A stretch of 64,000 bases of DNA from Mycetohabitans sp. B8 (GCF_021991875.1 NZ_JAHLKR010000019.1:248001-312000); one strand, 5' to 3'; numbered from the stretch's first letter, positions 29,415 through 39,749 are shown. The notes: generated from the sequence alone by a model not told the origin. Numbers and translations are program-made.

Positions 29415-30350
29415 ATGAATCAGATCCAGGCCATGCGCGTGTTCACCCGGGTCGCGGAAACACAGAGTTTTCGGCGCGCGGCACAGCAACTGAATGTCTC
29501 CAATGCCCTGGTCACGCGTTCGATCGCGACATTGGAAGCCCACCTGAACACGCGGCTCATCAATCGCACGACACGCAATGTGTCGTTGACGGAGGCAGGA
29601 TACGTTTACCTACAGGGTTGTCGTCGACTGCTCGAGGAACTTGACTTCATCGAAGCAACCGTGGTCAACGGTGACGACGAGCCTCGTGGCACGTTGCGCG
29701 TCGCCGCTTCGGCATCGCTTGGCGACGAATTAATCGGACTGGCCGAAGGGTTCCGCCAGCGTCATACGCGAATCCGCTTACACGTCACACTAGGTGACCA
29801 GGCCGTGGACGCGCTCGGCGACAGCTACGACGTTGGCCTGGTGCAAGCCACGGTGGCACCGGGCAATGGACTCTCCTGCCAGGTCCTGAGTTCTTGCGCG
29901 TCGTTGATCGTCGCCTCGCCGGCTTACCTGCTCGAGCACGCCGCGCCGCAAGCGCCGAATGACCTGCCTGCGCTGTCGTTGCTGGCGCAATCGCACAGTG
30001 ACCGCAGCCGGCTTTGGCACCTGCGCGATGCGCATGGCACCGAATCAGTTAGCGATGCCCGAGCCGGTCTACGTGGTCAACAACGCGCAGATGCTACGCG
30101 CCGCGGCTGTCGGCGGCATGGGCATCGCGTTGCTGCCGCAGCACGTGGTCGAGCGTGACATGGCCAGCGGCAAGCTGGTCCAGCTATTGCCCGACTGCGA
30201 GATCCTGGACAGCAAGACGACGCTGTCCGTGGTCTACCCGGAGCGGCAATACATGGCGGCCAAGACACGCGCATTCGTCGAGTTTGTCTGCGCACACTAC
30301 GGCCAGGCTGGCGACAGTGGCTATGACGCCGAGCAAGCCTGCCATGCATC
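29415..30350 (+). pseudogene. LysR-family regulator, frameshifted
   Basis: The ATG at 29415 begins MNQIQAMRVFTRVAETQSF, followed by the helix-turn-helix (FRRAAQQLNVSNALVTRSIA) and the start of the ligand-binding domain. Near 30050 the frame is lost. In the +1 frame the sequence goes on as PEPVYVVNNAQMLRAAAVGG, GMGIALLPQHVV, VYPERQYMAAKTRAFVEFV, exactly the rest of a LysR effector domain. One indel therefore separates two halves of a protein of about 300 residues. It can give at best a truncated protein with the DNA-binding part. Confidence 0.85.
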
Positions 30351-31094
30351 GCAGCGCGACATCGGCTGCGGCACGTCAGAACGACAGCACCCGGCCGATG
30401 CGATGGTCACACGCGACAATGCGAGCGGCTCGATCAGCAGCACGAAGAGCCCGCACGCCACGGCGCAACCGGCATCGCGTCCAGCGGCGCCATGGCCTTT
30501 TGCGACGGGGGAATGGCGCGTCAGTTGACCGGCGACGCCTGCGGCCGGACGCGGACCGCGTCCGGCACACCATGTCGCCGCGTCAATCCGTGTCACCCTG
30601 CGATAGACATTCGTCGGCGTCACCATGATAACCGCGGTACTCGGCCAGCGCATCGGCTTCGCGTTCAGGCCAGGGTACGGGTCGGCACCCCCGGCGGCAA
30701 ACCTCCGCCTGTCACGATCGAATCCGCGGTGTCCTGGCAACGGCACGAGCCCAATATTTGGAGCCAGAGGCAGTGCAGATACGAATTCGCGAGCAGCGAG
30801 AGCGATGGCCATCGAATACGGTGACATGAGTGCGCGTGCGGCGGGCATCGCACCTTTCCTGTCCGGCCCGCGCCTGGCCACCCGCGGCACCGTTGAAAAA
30901 CGGCATACACCTTTCCTTTCTTGTGGTATCTGCCGGCTCCGCCGCCCATTGTGGCTTTCGCACAAAACGGCCATCGCGATCGACGGCGTCCGGCAGCAGG
31001 GTTTTCCCGGATACAGTAAGATGGCGCTTCACGGCCTGCGTGCACGCACATCCCGCGCGCCCCGAACCACGGTTCCCCACCACGAAGCCTGCCC
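30351..31094. other. Decayed stretch between pseudogenes
   Basis: Frames on both strands overlap without clear coding signal. A minus-strand frame near 30321-30974 contains a hydrophobic VACGLFVLLIEPLALSRVT, which might be an old membrane-protein fragment. No start, ribosome-binding site or family match can be shown. Confidence 0.3.
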
Positions 31095-31597
31095 ATGCCC
31101 TTGCCGCTCGTTGCCCCCGCCATTGCCGCCTTCGGCATCGGTACCACCGAGTTCGTGATCATGGGATGACTGCCGGACGTGGCGCGCGACCTGCGCGTAT
31201 CGATTCCGACCGCTGGCATGCTGGTGTCTGGATACGCGCTGGTCGGCGTTGCGTGTGCGCTGGCGGTTTTCTCGTTCACAATCAAGCTTTCAGCGGCGGC
31301 CATCGCCACCGTGTTCGTCTGGGGTAACCTGTCCTTCGCCGTGTGGTACCGCCGGTTTAGATGCTGATCGTCGAACGGGCGAGCGCGGCCCCCAACCTCG
31401 CTTCGACGTTGAACCAGGGAGCGTTCAACCTTGGCAATGCGAGCGGCGCATGGCTGGGCGGCGCCACGATTGGCGTGGGCTGGCCACTATGTTGGCTGCC
31501 CTACGTGGGCACCGCGATCGCGCTCGGTGCACTTGGACTGGCAGCTTGGCCCTACAGTGTGGAGCAGCATGCGCCGGCCTGCTTGACACGCTTTTGA
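31095..31597 (+). pseudogene. AraJ-type MFS transporter, internally deleted with a nonsense codon
   Basis: The ATG at 31095 begins MPLPLVAPAIAAFGIGTTEF, the first helix of AraJ/SotB-type MFS exporters, and hits a TGA (31167-31169) within the first helix-loop. The same frame goes on through LPDVARDLRVSIPTAGMLVSGYALVG. Most of the middle of the protein is missing. Near 31361 the C-terminal region resumes (SAAPNLASTLNQGAFNLGNA, GAWLGGATIGVG). About half of a 390-residue transporter is left. The adjacent lysR pseudogene probably once controlled it. Confidence 0.82.
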
Positions 31598-31697
31598 GCA
31601 CCTAGACAAGCCGCGCCGCCTGGTGCGATCACCCGCAGGCGCGGCGTCACGACAACGGGTCCGCCGCCATGGGTGCGCCGGCCCCATAATATTACGA

Positions 31698-32858
31698 ATG
31701 AAAGTTATCTTTACACGCGACTTCTTCGCGTTGATCGCCAGCGTTGCCGTTGTTGGTTTAGGCATCGGCGCCACGCTGCCGCTGACCGCCCTGGCGTTAA
31801 TGCAGGCCGGCTATGGCTCGCACGTGATCGGCATGCTGACCGCCGCCCAGGCGGGCGGCGGTATCGCGATTGTGCCATTCGCGTCGCGCATCACGTCGCG
31901 TATCGGCGCGCGGCGCGCCATCATCGGCACGGTGTGGATAACGTCGATCGCGACGCTGGCAATGCAATTGACGGTCAACCTCGTTGCCTGGACGCTCCTG
32001 AGGGCGATTGCTGGCGCCGCGTTGATGCTGCTGTTCACGATCACCGAGGCCTGGGTAAACCAGCTCGCCGACGATCGATCGCGTGGGCGCATCGTCGCGC
32101 TGTACGCGACCAATTTCACACTGTTCCAAATGGCTGGTCCGCTACTGGTCCGCATGATCGCCGACTACCCGGAATGGCGTTTTGCATTGTGCGGCGCGAT
32201 CTTCCTGCTGGCGCTGCCGGGCCTGTGGATGATGCGCATCGCCCGCGACATCGGCCCGGCCGACGACGAACCCCATGGCGCCTGGCAAACGGTATTACCA
32301 CGCATGCCAGCACTGGTGGTCGGTGCGGGCTTTTTTGCGCTATTCGATACACTAGCTTTGTCGCTGCTGCCGTTGTTCGCGATTCATCATGGCGTCGCAA
32401 CGGAAGTGGCCGTCGTGTTCGGCTCCGCGATCCTGCTTGGCGATACGGTGTGCGCGTTTGCCCTTGGATGGCTGGCCGATCACATCGGTCGAGCGCGCGT
32501 GCACTTGGGCGCCGCGCTGGTCGTGGCGCTGCTGCTGCCGACATTGCCGATGATCGCCGCGCAGCCATGGCTGCGCTGGCCTGTGCTGATCGTGCTCGGC
32601 GCAGCTGCGGGCGGGGTTTACACGTTGTCGCTGGCGGCGATTGGTGAACGTTTTCGCGGCCCGGCGCTGGTCACCGCCAGTTCGTTGATCGGCGCATCGT
32701 GGAGCGTGGCGAGTTGCTTTGGGCCGATGATTGCTGGCGCGCTGATGCGCACGATCAGCCCCGACGCGCTGGTCGGCGTGTTGTTCGCCGGCGTCGTCAT
32801 GTTCATCTGTGCGCATCTGTGGGAACAACGCGCTGCGCAGGCCGCGACGCAAGATTAA
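31698..32858 (+). CDS. MFS transporter, YcaD-like
   Basis: A 386-residue, 12-helix major-facilitator protein. It starts MKVIFTRDFFALIASVAVVG. A helix 2-3 loop with SRITSRIGARRAI (MFS motif A variant) follows, then FTITEAWVNQLADDRSRGRI (a YcaD-family feature), and a second-half motif GWLADHIGRARV. Substrate unknown. ATG 31698 is chosen because the first helix follows at once; the longer frame from 31623 adds only basic, unlikely residues. It is the only intact gene in the surrounding 6 kb of decayed sequence. Confidence 0.88.
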   Translation: MKVIFTRDFFALIASVAVVGLGIGATLPLTALALMQAGYGSHVIGMLTAAQAGGGIAIVPFASRITSRIGARRAIIGTVWITSIATLAMQLTVNLVAWTLLRAIAGAALMLLFTITEAWVNQLADDRSRGRIVALYATNFTLFQMAGPLLVRMIADYPEWRFALCGAIFLLALPGLWMMRIARDIGPADDEPHGAWQTVLPRMPALVVGAGFFALFDTLALSLLPLFAIHHGVATEVAVVFGSAILLGDTVCAFALGWLADHIGRARVHLGAALVVALLLPTLPMIAAQPWLRWPVLIVLGAAAGGVYTLSLAAIGERFRGPALVTASSLIGASWSVASCFGPMIAGALMRTISPDALVGVLFAGVVMFICAHLWEQRAAQAATQD

Positions 32859-33009
32859 AAAAGCGCCGGTGAACCGCCCGATTTGCCAGCCCGAGCAGAA
32901 GCCCCCGGTATCCGCGACCTTCGAGTGCCCGGCGCGCCGGCGCGCGACCGGCGGCATGCCGCTCGGCGCGGCCGCGTCAGTCAATCTTCAACGCCGGCAG
33001 CACCGTGCT

Positions 33010-33673
33010 ACTAACTAAAACGGCCGAAACCGATCCGGTACCCGTCGCCCTGGCACTATCCGATCAGAACCAGGTCATCGCCGTCATCGAGAAAAGTGCG
33101 CGTCGAGCCGTCCGCCCACTTCAACGGCTCGCTGAACCCCCGTGACGCACAGCGTCACCTGCAAGTTTAGGTCGACACCACGGAGGCCGGACGCGCGCAG
33201 GTACAGCAACAAGGGTTGCGGCGGCCTGCTGTTCCTGAACGTGCACGAACGGTTATTGAAGAGCGTCAAGTACGACCACGGACGCCATTTCTCGACCGTG
33301 CTCGTGTCGCTCGGCTTAAATCCGGCGCGTGTGGTCATCGAGCTGCCGGAGGCGGCCGTTGCGCATCGCACGTTTCTTGGCCACTTGACAAAAAGCTACT
33401 AAAGCTATGGCTTCAAGGTCGCGGGCAACCTGCCCAATGCCGGTCAGATCCTGTTAGTCAGTGTCGGACATGGCGCGGCTGGACTTCATCACGATGAACT
33501 CGGGCTCGGCGTTGCGCGATGCAGTGGTCAAGCCACGGGTGAGCTACGCCAGCCGGCGGAAGATTCCGCTGATCTTCACGCACGTTATGGACGAGGCGCA
33601 GTTCGAGTTGCTACAGCAATACGATGTGCGGTACGTACAAGGCCCGGTGTTTGACTCGGTCGGCTCAATCTAG
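33010..33673 (+). pseudogene. EAL-domain (c-di-GMP phosphodiesterase type) pseudogene
   Basis: Fragments in three frames match one EAL domain. From 33230: LLFLNVHERLLKSVKYDHGR and LNPARVVIELPEAAVAH, with the conserved VIELPE. Then HLTKSY, a TAA (33400-33402), YGFKVAGNLPNAGQILLVS. After a shift near 33458: MARLDFITMNSGSALRDAV and FELLQQYDVRYVQGPVF, the QG-FDxP-like end. At least one stop and two frame changes break it. The 5' boundary is approximate. A functional protein is not possible. Confidence 0.7.
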
Positions 33674-33692
33674 CGGACCGTGCGGGCCCCAT

Positions 33693-33960
33693 CTATCCGA
33701 TGTCGCACAGCCGGGGCATCGCCCCCCTCAGTGACGGGCACAGCGATGAGTATACGCCGAGCAGTTGGACATAGCACGCACGCCGCGCGGGGTCCGGCAC
33801 GGCGCGCGCGCAGCGTAACCCTGCCACCCATCGAGTTGTCGCGCATCCACACCCGGCGCCCAGGCCAGCGAGCCATGCCGCACCAAGCGCAGTCTCGACT
33901 TCCTGCTCGATCGTGACGACCGGATAGCCGGTCACATCGGCGATGATCCGCCTGCATCAG
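33693..33960 (-). pseudogene. FGGY carbohydrate kinase C-terminal remnant
   Basis: The minus strand reads MTGYPVVTIEQEVETALGAA, WLAGLGAG, and later YSSLCPSLRGAMPRL. It resembles the end of xylulokinase-type FGGY kinases, where a TGxPV--x-E-x-x-ALGAAxLAG block is diagnostic. KLMQAD in another frame just upstream (about 33970) would be the preceding conserved piece. The N-terminal kinase domain is not seen. The 3' part changes frame. Confidence 0.5.
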
Positions 33961-34282
33961 TTTGAATGCTTGCGCATTGCGCCGCTCACGGCAGGCACGG
34001 CGTATCGAAATAGGCGCGACGTATCGGGAGGTTGCGCCCGGGCGTGCCGCGCGATATTGCGCGCTCACGCGTGGCCAGCAGCGCCTTCGTGCTCGGTGCG
34101 TTGCGTTCCGCATCGCGAATCGTGCGTGTCGATTTCGCAACCGACGTGCGTTCAACCTTGCGCGACACCGCGGGGCTGGCGCAGACTGCACGCTGCGCGC
34201 CGTGCACGGTGCGGCCATAGTTGAGCCACGCGCCGTGCACGCGCCTGCTTCATCCCAACTTAGAACGCCGAGGTATTTCGCG

Positions 34283-36115
34283 ATGATCCCGTTCTCCACC
34301 GAGTCATCCCCGACGCTCCCCCTGCGTGCCGCCCCTCATCGCTCGCTCGATGTCGGCGTCATCGGCAATTGCGCGTTCAGCGCGCTGATCGACAAGATGG
34401 GCTGCGTCGTCTGGAGCTGCTTGCCGCGCTTTGATGGCGATCCGGTCTTCAATGCACTCATCGACACCTCGGACTACGCTGGCCTGTGGAGCATCGAACT
34501 CGAGAACTATGTGCATGGCGAGCAGTTCTACGAGCCGAACACCGCGGTGCTGCGCACGCGCCTGTACGACACGAACGGGCAGGGTATCGAGATCACCGAC
34601 TTCGCGCCGCGCTTTTACTCGCGCGGGCGTTATTTCCGCCCCACGACGATGGTGCGCCGCGTGAAGCCGCTGCAAGGCGCGGTGCGCGTCACGGTACGGC
34701 TGCGTCCGCGTTTTGACTGGGGCCGGCTGCCACCGACGATCACGCACGGCAGCCACCACATCCGCTATGTCGGCCCCGCGCAAACGCTGCGGCTCACGAC
34801 CGACGCGCCGTTGTCCTACATCGTCGCGGAACAGCAGTTCCTGCTCGATCGCGAGGCCAACTTCATCCTCGGGCCGGACGAGACGCTGGCCACGGGCATC
34901 GAGAACACCGCGCGCGATTTCGAGCAGGACACGATCCAATACTGGCGCACATGGACCGGCCGGCTCGCGATACCGCTGGAGTGGCAGGACGCAGTGATTC
35001 GCGCGGCGATTACGCTGAAGCTGTCACTATTCGAGGATACCGGCGCGATCATCGCCGCGATGACCACCAGCATCCCGGAGGCGCCGAACAGCAGCCGCAA
35101 CTGGGACTACCGCTATTGCTGGCTGCGCGATGCATTTTTCGTCGTGCGTGCGCTGAACAGTCTGTCCGAAGTCGGCACGATGGAGGACTACCTGCGCTGG
35201 CTGCGCAACATCGTGCTGCGCTCCAAGGGCGGACATATTAAACCGCTGTACGGCATCGGCCTGGAAGCGTCGCTGCCAGAGTCAATCATCGAGCATCTGG
35301 GCGGATACCGCGACCACGCGCCGGTGCGCGTGGGCAACCAGGCGCACGAGCACTTCCAGCATGATGTGTACGGCAACATCATCCTGGGGGCGACACAGGC
35401 TTTCCATGACCGGCGCCTAATACGCCCGGCCGGCCTGTTCGAGTTCGAGCACCTGGAGGCCGTCGGCGAGAATGCCTACCGAATCTATACGAAGCCGGAT
35501 GCCGGCATGTGGGAGCTACGCTCGCGCGCGCGCATCCATACGTCGTCGGTACTCATGAACTGGGCCGCTTGCGACCGGCTCGCAAAGATCGCGCATACGC
35601 TCGGGCTGCCCGAGCGCGAGATGCTGTGGCGCGGGCGCGCCGACGCGATCCGCGAATATCTGCTGAATAACGCGTGGAACGAGGCACGCGGCGCGTTTAC
35701 CGAAAGTGTCGGTGGCCAGGACCTGGACGCGAGCGTGCTGCTCATGGCCGAAGTCAACATGATCGACCCGAAGGATCCCCGCTTCGTATCCACTGTCGAT
35801 GCGCTCGAGCGCTCGCTGTGCGATGGGCCCTACATGCGGCGCTATGAAGCACCGGACGACTTCGGCAAGCCGGAAACCGCGTTCAACATCTGCACATTCT
35901 GGCGCATCGACGCGCTGGCCAGGATCGGCCGTCGTGAAGAGGCGCGCGCGATCTTCGAAGCGATGCTGGCGGCGCGCAACCATCTCGGATTGCTATCAGA
36001 AGACACGCATCCGGTCACCGGCGAGATGTGGGGCAACTTCCCGCAGACCTACTCAATGGTCGGTATCATCAACTGCGCGATGCGGCTTTCCGCGCCGTGG
36101 GATTCGGTCATCTGA
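34283..36115 (+). CDS. Glycoside hydrolase family 15 (glucoamylase/trehalase-like)
   Basis: A cytosolic 610-residue enzyme with no signal peptide. The N-terminal beta domain begins LDVGVIGNCAFSALIDKMGC and includes VWSCLPRFDGDPVF. The (alpha/alpha)6 barrel contains PEAPNSSRNWDYRYCWLRDA, the strongest GH15 signature, then LYGIGLEASLPE and GNQAHEHFQHDVYG. It resembles bacterial GH15 proteins that hydrolyse alpha-glucosides such as trehalose or oligoglucans. ATG 34283 has a GAGG ribosome-binding site 10 bases upstream; the frame extending to 33962 has no similarity. No trehalose or glycogen genes are beside it. Substrate is inferred. Confidence 0.9.
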   Translation: MIPFSTESSPTLPLRAAPHRSLDVGVIGNCAFSALIDKMGCVVWSCLPRFDGDPVFNALIDTSDYAGLWSIELENYVHGEQFYEPNTAVLRTRLYDTNGQGIEITDFAPRFYSRGRYFRPTTMVRRVKPLQGAVRVTVRLRPRFDWGRLPPTITHGSHHIRYVGPAQTLRLTTDAPLSYIVAEQQFLLDREANFILGPDETLATGIENTARDFEQDTIQYWRTWTGRLAIPLEWQDAVIRAAITLKLSLFEDTGAIIAAMTTSIPEAPNSSRNWDYRYCWLRDAFFVVRALNSLSEVGTMEDYLRWLRNIVLRSKGGHIKPLYGIGLEASLPESIIEHLGGYRDHAPVRVGNQAHEHFQHDVYGNIILGATQAFHDRRLIRPAGLFEFEHLEAVGENAYRIYTKPDAGMWELRSRARIHTSSVLMNWAACDRLAKIAHTLGLPEREMLWRGRADAIREYLLNNAWNEARGAFTESVGGQDLDASVLLMAEVNMIDPKDPRFVSTVDALERSLCDGPYMRRYEAPDDFGKPETAFNICTFWRIDALARIGRREEARAIFEAMLAARNHLGLLSEDTHPVTGEMWGNFPQTYSMVGIINCAMRLSAPWDSVI

Positions 36116-36152
36116 GCGAAGCGCTTACCCTATTGGCGGCGCCCACCGTTCA

Positions 36153-36204
36153 GGAAGACCAATCTTCGTAGTTTGACGGCTAAACCGCCGATTTCATCGG
36201 CGGT
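36153..36204. repeat. Two adjacent short hairpins downstream of the GH15 gene
   Basis: GAAGA-N4-TCTTC at 36153-36166 is followed by ACCGCCGAT-TTC-ATCGGCGGT at 36184-36204. The second is a perfect 9-bp stem. No T-run follows, so it is not a standard intrinsic terminator. It may still pause polymerase or act as a transcript 3' end for the GH15 gene. Confidence 0.5.
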
Positions 36205-36265
36205 GGCGCGCCCTGCCCCGTTGCCGCCGTGCTACGCTACAGTGGATTTTTACGACGGGGGTTCG

Positions 36266-37819
36266 ATGATCGAGGTTGGGTCCGGCACCAGCCGTACGCG
36301 GGCACGCCACGCACGGCCTCGCTACAGGATGCAGGCGCTATTGTTCGCGTGCGCGGCGCTGAGCGGATGCATGGCAAGCCCCGATTTTCGCCGCCCCGAC
36401 GCTCCACAGACTGATCGTTACACGCGCTCGCTGATGCCGCAGCGCACTGAGCAGAGCACGGGCCAGTCGGGCGCCGCGCAGCGTTTCGCGCCGGGCGAGG
36501 ACATCCCCGCCGCATGGTGGTCATTGTTCCGCTGCAAGTCACTAGACACGCTGATCCGCCAGGCGCTGGCCGACAGTCCGAATGTCGCATCGGCCCAGGC
36601 GGCACTGCGCCACGCGCGTGAGAATTATGCGGCGCAAGCAGGCGCGAAGCGGCTGCCCGGCATCGACGCGCAGCTTGGCGGCCGGCGCCAGAGGATCAAT
36701 GGCATCACGTTCGGCCAACCGGGCTTGTCGCAGGTGCTGAACCTGTACAACGCATCGATCGACGTCTCGTACAACCTTGACCTGTTCGGCGCCACGCGGC
36801 GCGAACTCGAATCGCTGCAGGCGCAGGTCGCATACCAGGACTACCAGTTGCAAGCCGCCTATCTGGCGCTCACCGCGAACATCGTCACGGCCGCCGTGCG
36901 CGAGGCGTCGCTGCGCGCACAGATCGAAGCCACTGTGCAGATTGCCGCGCATGAGCACGACCAACTCACCGTGCTGCAACAGCAATTCGAGCTCGGCGGC
37001 GTGGCGCGCACCACCGTGCTCGCGCAACAAACCCAACTTGCTCAGACGCGAGCGAACCTGCCGCCATTGCAACAATCGCTTGACCAGGTGCGTCACCAGT
37101 TGGCGATCCTGGCCGGCAAGCTGCCAAGCGACGCCGAGTTGCCCGAGTTCCGGTTGGACATGTTCACGCTGCCTATCACGTTGCCTGTCAGCGTGCCGTC
37201 GGCACTGGTGCGCCAACGGCCCGACATCCTCGCGTCGGAAGCGCTGCTACATCAGGCCAGCGCGCAAGTGGGCGTGGCCACAGCGGCGATGTACCCGCAC
37301 CTGACGTTGAGCGGCAGCCTCGGCGCCGAGGCATTGACGCCGGCGCAAGTGTTCCGGGCGGCCAATACCCTATGGAACGTCGGTGCGGGGCTAACCCAGC
37401 CGCTATTTCGTGGAGGACAGTTGCGCGCCCAGCGTCGCGCCGCGGTGGCGGCACTCGAGCAAGCGCACGCGCAATATCGGGAAATCGTGCTGCTTGCGTT
37501 CCAGAACGTGGCTGACTCACTGCGCGCACTGGACCATGATGCCAGCAAACTGCGCGCGCAAACCGACGCATGGCATGCCGCGCGCGACGCGCTGTCGCTC
37601 ACGCGCGACCAGTACCGGCTGGGCTCGGTCGGCTACCTCGCCCTACTAGACGCACAACGGCAATATCAACAAACCGTCATCAACCTGGCCCAGGCACAGG
37701 CTGCGCGCTATGCCGATACGGCCGCGCTGTTCCAGGCGCTGGGCGGGGGATGGTGGAACGCGCGCGACGGGCAGGCTGGCGCCGGCATACTCAACTCTTC
37801 AGACGGTACCCGGTCTTGA
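36266..37819 (+). CDS. Efflux outer-membrane lipoprotein (NodT/OprM family)
   Basis: TolC-like outer-membrane channel, about 517 residues. A basic N-terminus is followed by a lipoprotein signal ending LSGC (lipidated Cys at residue 35 from this start), then two outer-efflux repeats. Visible are [49 protein letters not shown], and [20 protein letters not shown]. It provides the exit duct for a tripartite pump. No membrane-fusion or RND gene follows; its nearest neighbours are the ABC exporter genes on the opposite strand, whose permease gene end it overlaps by 29 bases. ATG 36329 is an alternative start. Confidence 0.88.
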   Translation: MIEVGSGTSRTRARHARPRYRMQALLFACAALSGCMASPDFRRPDAPQTDRYTRSLMPQRTEQSTGQSGAAQRFAPGEDIPAAWWSLFRCKSLDTLIRQALADSPNVASAQAALRHARENYAAQAGAKRLPGIDAQLGGRRQRINGITFGQPGLSQVLNLYNASIDVSYNLDLFGATRRELESLQAQVAYQDYQLQAAYLALTANIVTAAVREASLRAQIEATVQIAAHEHDQLTVLQQQFELGGVARTTVLAQQTQLAQTRANLPPLQQSLDQVRHQLAILAGKLPSDAELPEFRLDMFTLPITLPVSVPSALVRQRPDILASEALLHQASAQVGVATAAMYPHLTLSGSLGAEALTPAQVFRAANTLWNVGAGLTQPLFRGGQLRAQRRAAVAALEQAHAQYREIVLLAFQNVADSLRALDHDASKLRAQTDAWHAARDALSLTRDQYRLGSVGYLALLDAQRQYQQTVINLAQAQAARYADTAALFQALGGGWWNARDGQAGAGILNSSDGTRS

Positions 37820-38555
37820 AGATCCATGCGACGATCGCCACGAACACCGCCAGGCATGCGAGTGTCACGCCCACGCATACGCCGATGTGCACGTCGGCCT
37901 CGCCCTGGAAACTCCAGCGAAACCCGCTGACCAGATACACAACCGGGTTAAACAGCGCCACCGTGCGCCAAAATGGCGGCAGCATGTCGATCGAATAGAA
38001 GCAGCCGCCGAGAAACGTCAGCGGCATGATGATCAGCAGCGGCACAACCTGCAGCTTCTCGAAGTTGTCGGCCCACACGCCGATGATAAAGCCGAACAGC
38101 GCGAATGTGAACGCGGTCAGCAGTAGAAACAACAGCATGAAGCCCGGATGGTTGACCTGGACCGGCACGAACAGATGGGCTGTCGCGAAAATGATCAACC
38201 CCAGCATGATCGACTTGGTCGCGGCCGCGCCAACATAGCCGATCACGATCTCGACATACGACACCGGCGCGGACAGCAACTCGTAGATCGTCCCGGTGAA
38301 ACGCGGAAAGTAGATGCCGAACGACGCGTTTGAGATGCTTTGCGTGAGCAGCGACAGCATGATCAGTCCGGGTACGATGAATGCTCCATAGCTCACGCCG
38401 TTGACATGCTGGATGCGCGAGCCAATGGCCGCACCGAACACGATGAAATACAGTGACGTCGAAATCACCGGTGACACGATGCTCTGCATCAACGTGCGCC
38501 AGGTGCGCGCCATTTCGAAGCGGTAGATCGCACGGATCGCATACACATTCATCAT
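37791..38555 (-). CDS. ABC-2 type exporter, permease
   Basis: Inner-membrane permease of 254 residues with six predicted helices. It is of the ABC-2/YadH family: the N-terminus reads [20 protein letters not shown]. The signature [24 protein letters not shown] region is in the middle, and [20 protein letters not shown] comes before the last helices. It forms the membrane part of a drug/polyketide- or polysaccharide-type exporter with the ATPase just upstream. ATG 38555 overlaps the ATPase stop by 4 bases. Its 3' end overlaps that of the convergent outer-membrane lipoprotein gene by 29 bases. Confidence 0.93.
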   Translation of the reverse strand: MMNVYAIRAIYRFEMARTWRTLMQSIVSPVISTSLYFIVFGAAIGSRIQHVNGVSYGAFIVPGLIMLSLLTQSISNASFGIYFPRFTGTIYELLSAPVSYVEIVIGYVGAAATKSIMLGLIIFATAHLFVPVQVNHPGFMLLFLLLTAFTFALFGFIIGVWADNFEKLQVVPLLIIMPLTFLGGCFYSIDMLPPFWRTVALFNPVVYLVSGFRWSFQGEADVHIGVCVGVTLACLAVFVAIVAWIFKTGYRLKS

Positions 38556-39502
38556 TGCGCCTCCCGTCGTTGTGGTTCGCGGCGCGCCTCCATGAGGCTC
38601 ACGAAGATATCTTCGAGCGAACTTTGTGTCGTCTGCAAGTCCTTGAACGCGATATTCGCGTCATCCAGCGCGCGCAGCAACTCGATGATGCCCGCATGCT
38701 CGGCGCGCTCGTCATAAGTGTAGATCAACTCGTTGCCGCTGCGCGCCAACTCGAGCCGATAAGGGGCAAGCTGCTGCGGCACGCTTTGCAACGGCGTGTG
38801 CAGCTGCAGCGTGAGCTGCTTCTTGCCGAGCTTGCGCATCAACTCGGCCTTCTGGTCGACAAGCATGATCTCACCGTTGCGAATCACGCCAATGCGATCA
38901 GCCATCTCCTCCGCTTCATCGATATAGTGCGTGGTCAGTATGATCGTCACGCCGCTGTCGCGCAACGAGCGCACGAGTCGCCACATGTCGCGCCGCAATT
39001 CGACGTCCACGCCTGCGGTCGGTTCATCCAGGAACAATATACGCGGCTCGTGCGACAGCGCCTTGGCGATCATCACGCGCCGCTTCATGCCGCCGGACAG
39101 CGTGCGTATCTTGTTGTCTTTCTTGTCCCAGAGCGACAGCGCCTTGAGCACTTTTTCGATATGCGCAGGATCGGCCGGCTTGCCGAACAAGCCGCGGCTG
39201 AACGAGACCGTGCCCCAGACCGATTCGAACGTGTCGGTGGTCAACTCCTGCGGCACCAACCCGATGGTCGCACGTGCGGCGCGATAATCGGTGATGATGT
39301 CATGGCCATCGACCATCACGCGGCCCATGCTCGGATTGACGATGCCGCAGATGATGCTGATCAACGTCGTCTTGCCCGCACCGTTCGGTCCGAGCAGTGC
39401 GAAGATCTCGCCACGCCGGATATCAAGGTTGATGTCGTGCAGCGCCCGGAATCCGGACGCATACGTCTTCGAAAGGTGGGATACGGAAAGAATGATCTGC
39501 AT
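38552..39502 (-). CDS. ABC-2 type exporter, ATP-binding protein
   Basis: A 316-residue ATPase. The Walker A is GPNGAGKTT near residue 40, the Q-loop is LVPQELT, the signature is LSGGMKRR, Walker B is [12 protein letters not shown], and [14 protein letters not shown] carries the switch His. A C-terminal domain of about 90 residues ([12 protein letters not shown] onward) is typical of the YadG/CcmA group. It powers the permease encoded next, with a 4-base overlap. ATG 39502 is preferred; the frame to 39541 adds 13 unconserved residues. Confidence 0.95.
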   Translation of the reverse strand: MQIILSVSHLSKTYASGFRALHDINLDIRRGEIFALLGPNGAGKTTLISIICGIVNPSMGRVMVDGHDIITDYRAARATIGLVPQELTTDTFESVWGTVSFSRGLFGKPADPAHIEKVLKALSLWDKKDNKIRTLSGGMKRRVMIAKALSHEPRILFLDEPTAGVDVELRRDMWRLVRSLRDSGVTIILTTHYIDEAEEMADRIGVIRNGEIMLVDQKAELMRKLGKKQLTLQLHTPLQSVPQQLAPYRLELARSGNELIYTYDERAEHAGIIELLRALDDANIAFKDLQTTQSSLEDIFVSLMEARREPQRREAQ

Positions 39503-39604
39503 GCCTGGGACAATAGCAGAAGCCAGCATTTCGTTCAGCATCGACGTCCCCCGAAAACATGCTCGCCACGGCCCCTGACATGAGGAGAGCGGCGCCGGTG
39601 CACT

Positions 39605-39640
39605 GTTATGTTATACCGCCGCATCAAACGTTATGTTATA
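39605..39640. promoter_or_regulatory. Candidate Zur operator (two direct repeats)
   Basis: The 11-mer GTTATGTTATA occurs at 39605-39615 and again at 39630-39640, 25 bases apart, about 110-145 bases before znuA. It resembles one half of the Zur palindrome (TGTTATA/TATAACA type). The right arms are degenerate. Sites of this kind control zinc-uptake genes, and the promoter context fits. Zur binding is inferred. Confidence 0.65.
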
Positions 39641-39749
39641 TCATCTACTCTCGTGCGATGACGCCAGCACGCCCGCGCCCGGCCACCGTCGGAGCGGGCC
39701 CTTCGTCGATCCCGGTCCGCCGCGTCGCGGGCCTATCCGGAGCCGTTTG

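Noticed and set aside
34304-34939. 211-residue minus-strand frame inside the GH15 gene
   Set aside because: The plus strand encodes conserved GH15 sequence here; the antisense frame has only basic low-complexity residues.
36184-36204. 9-bp hairpin as an intrinsic terminator of the GH15 gene
   Set aside because: Stem is perfect but followed by GGCGCG rather than a T-run; listed as a repeat only.
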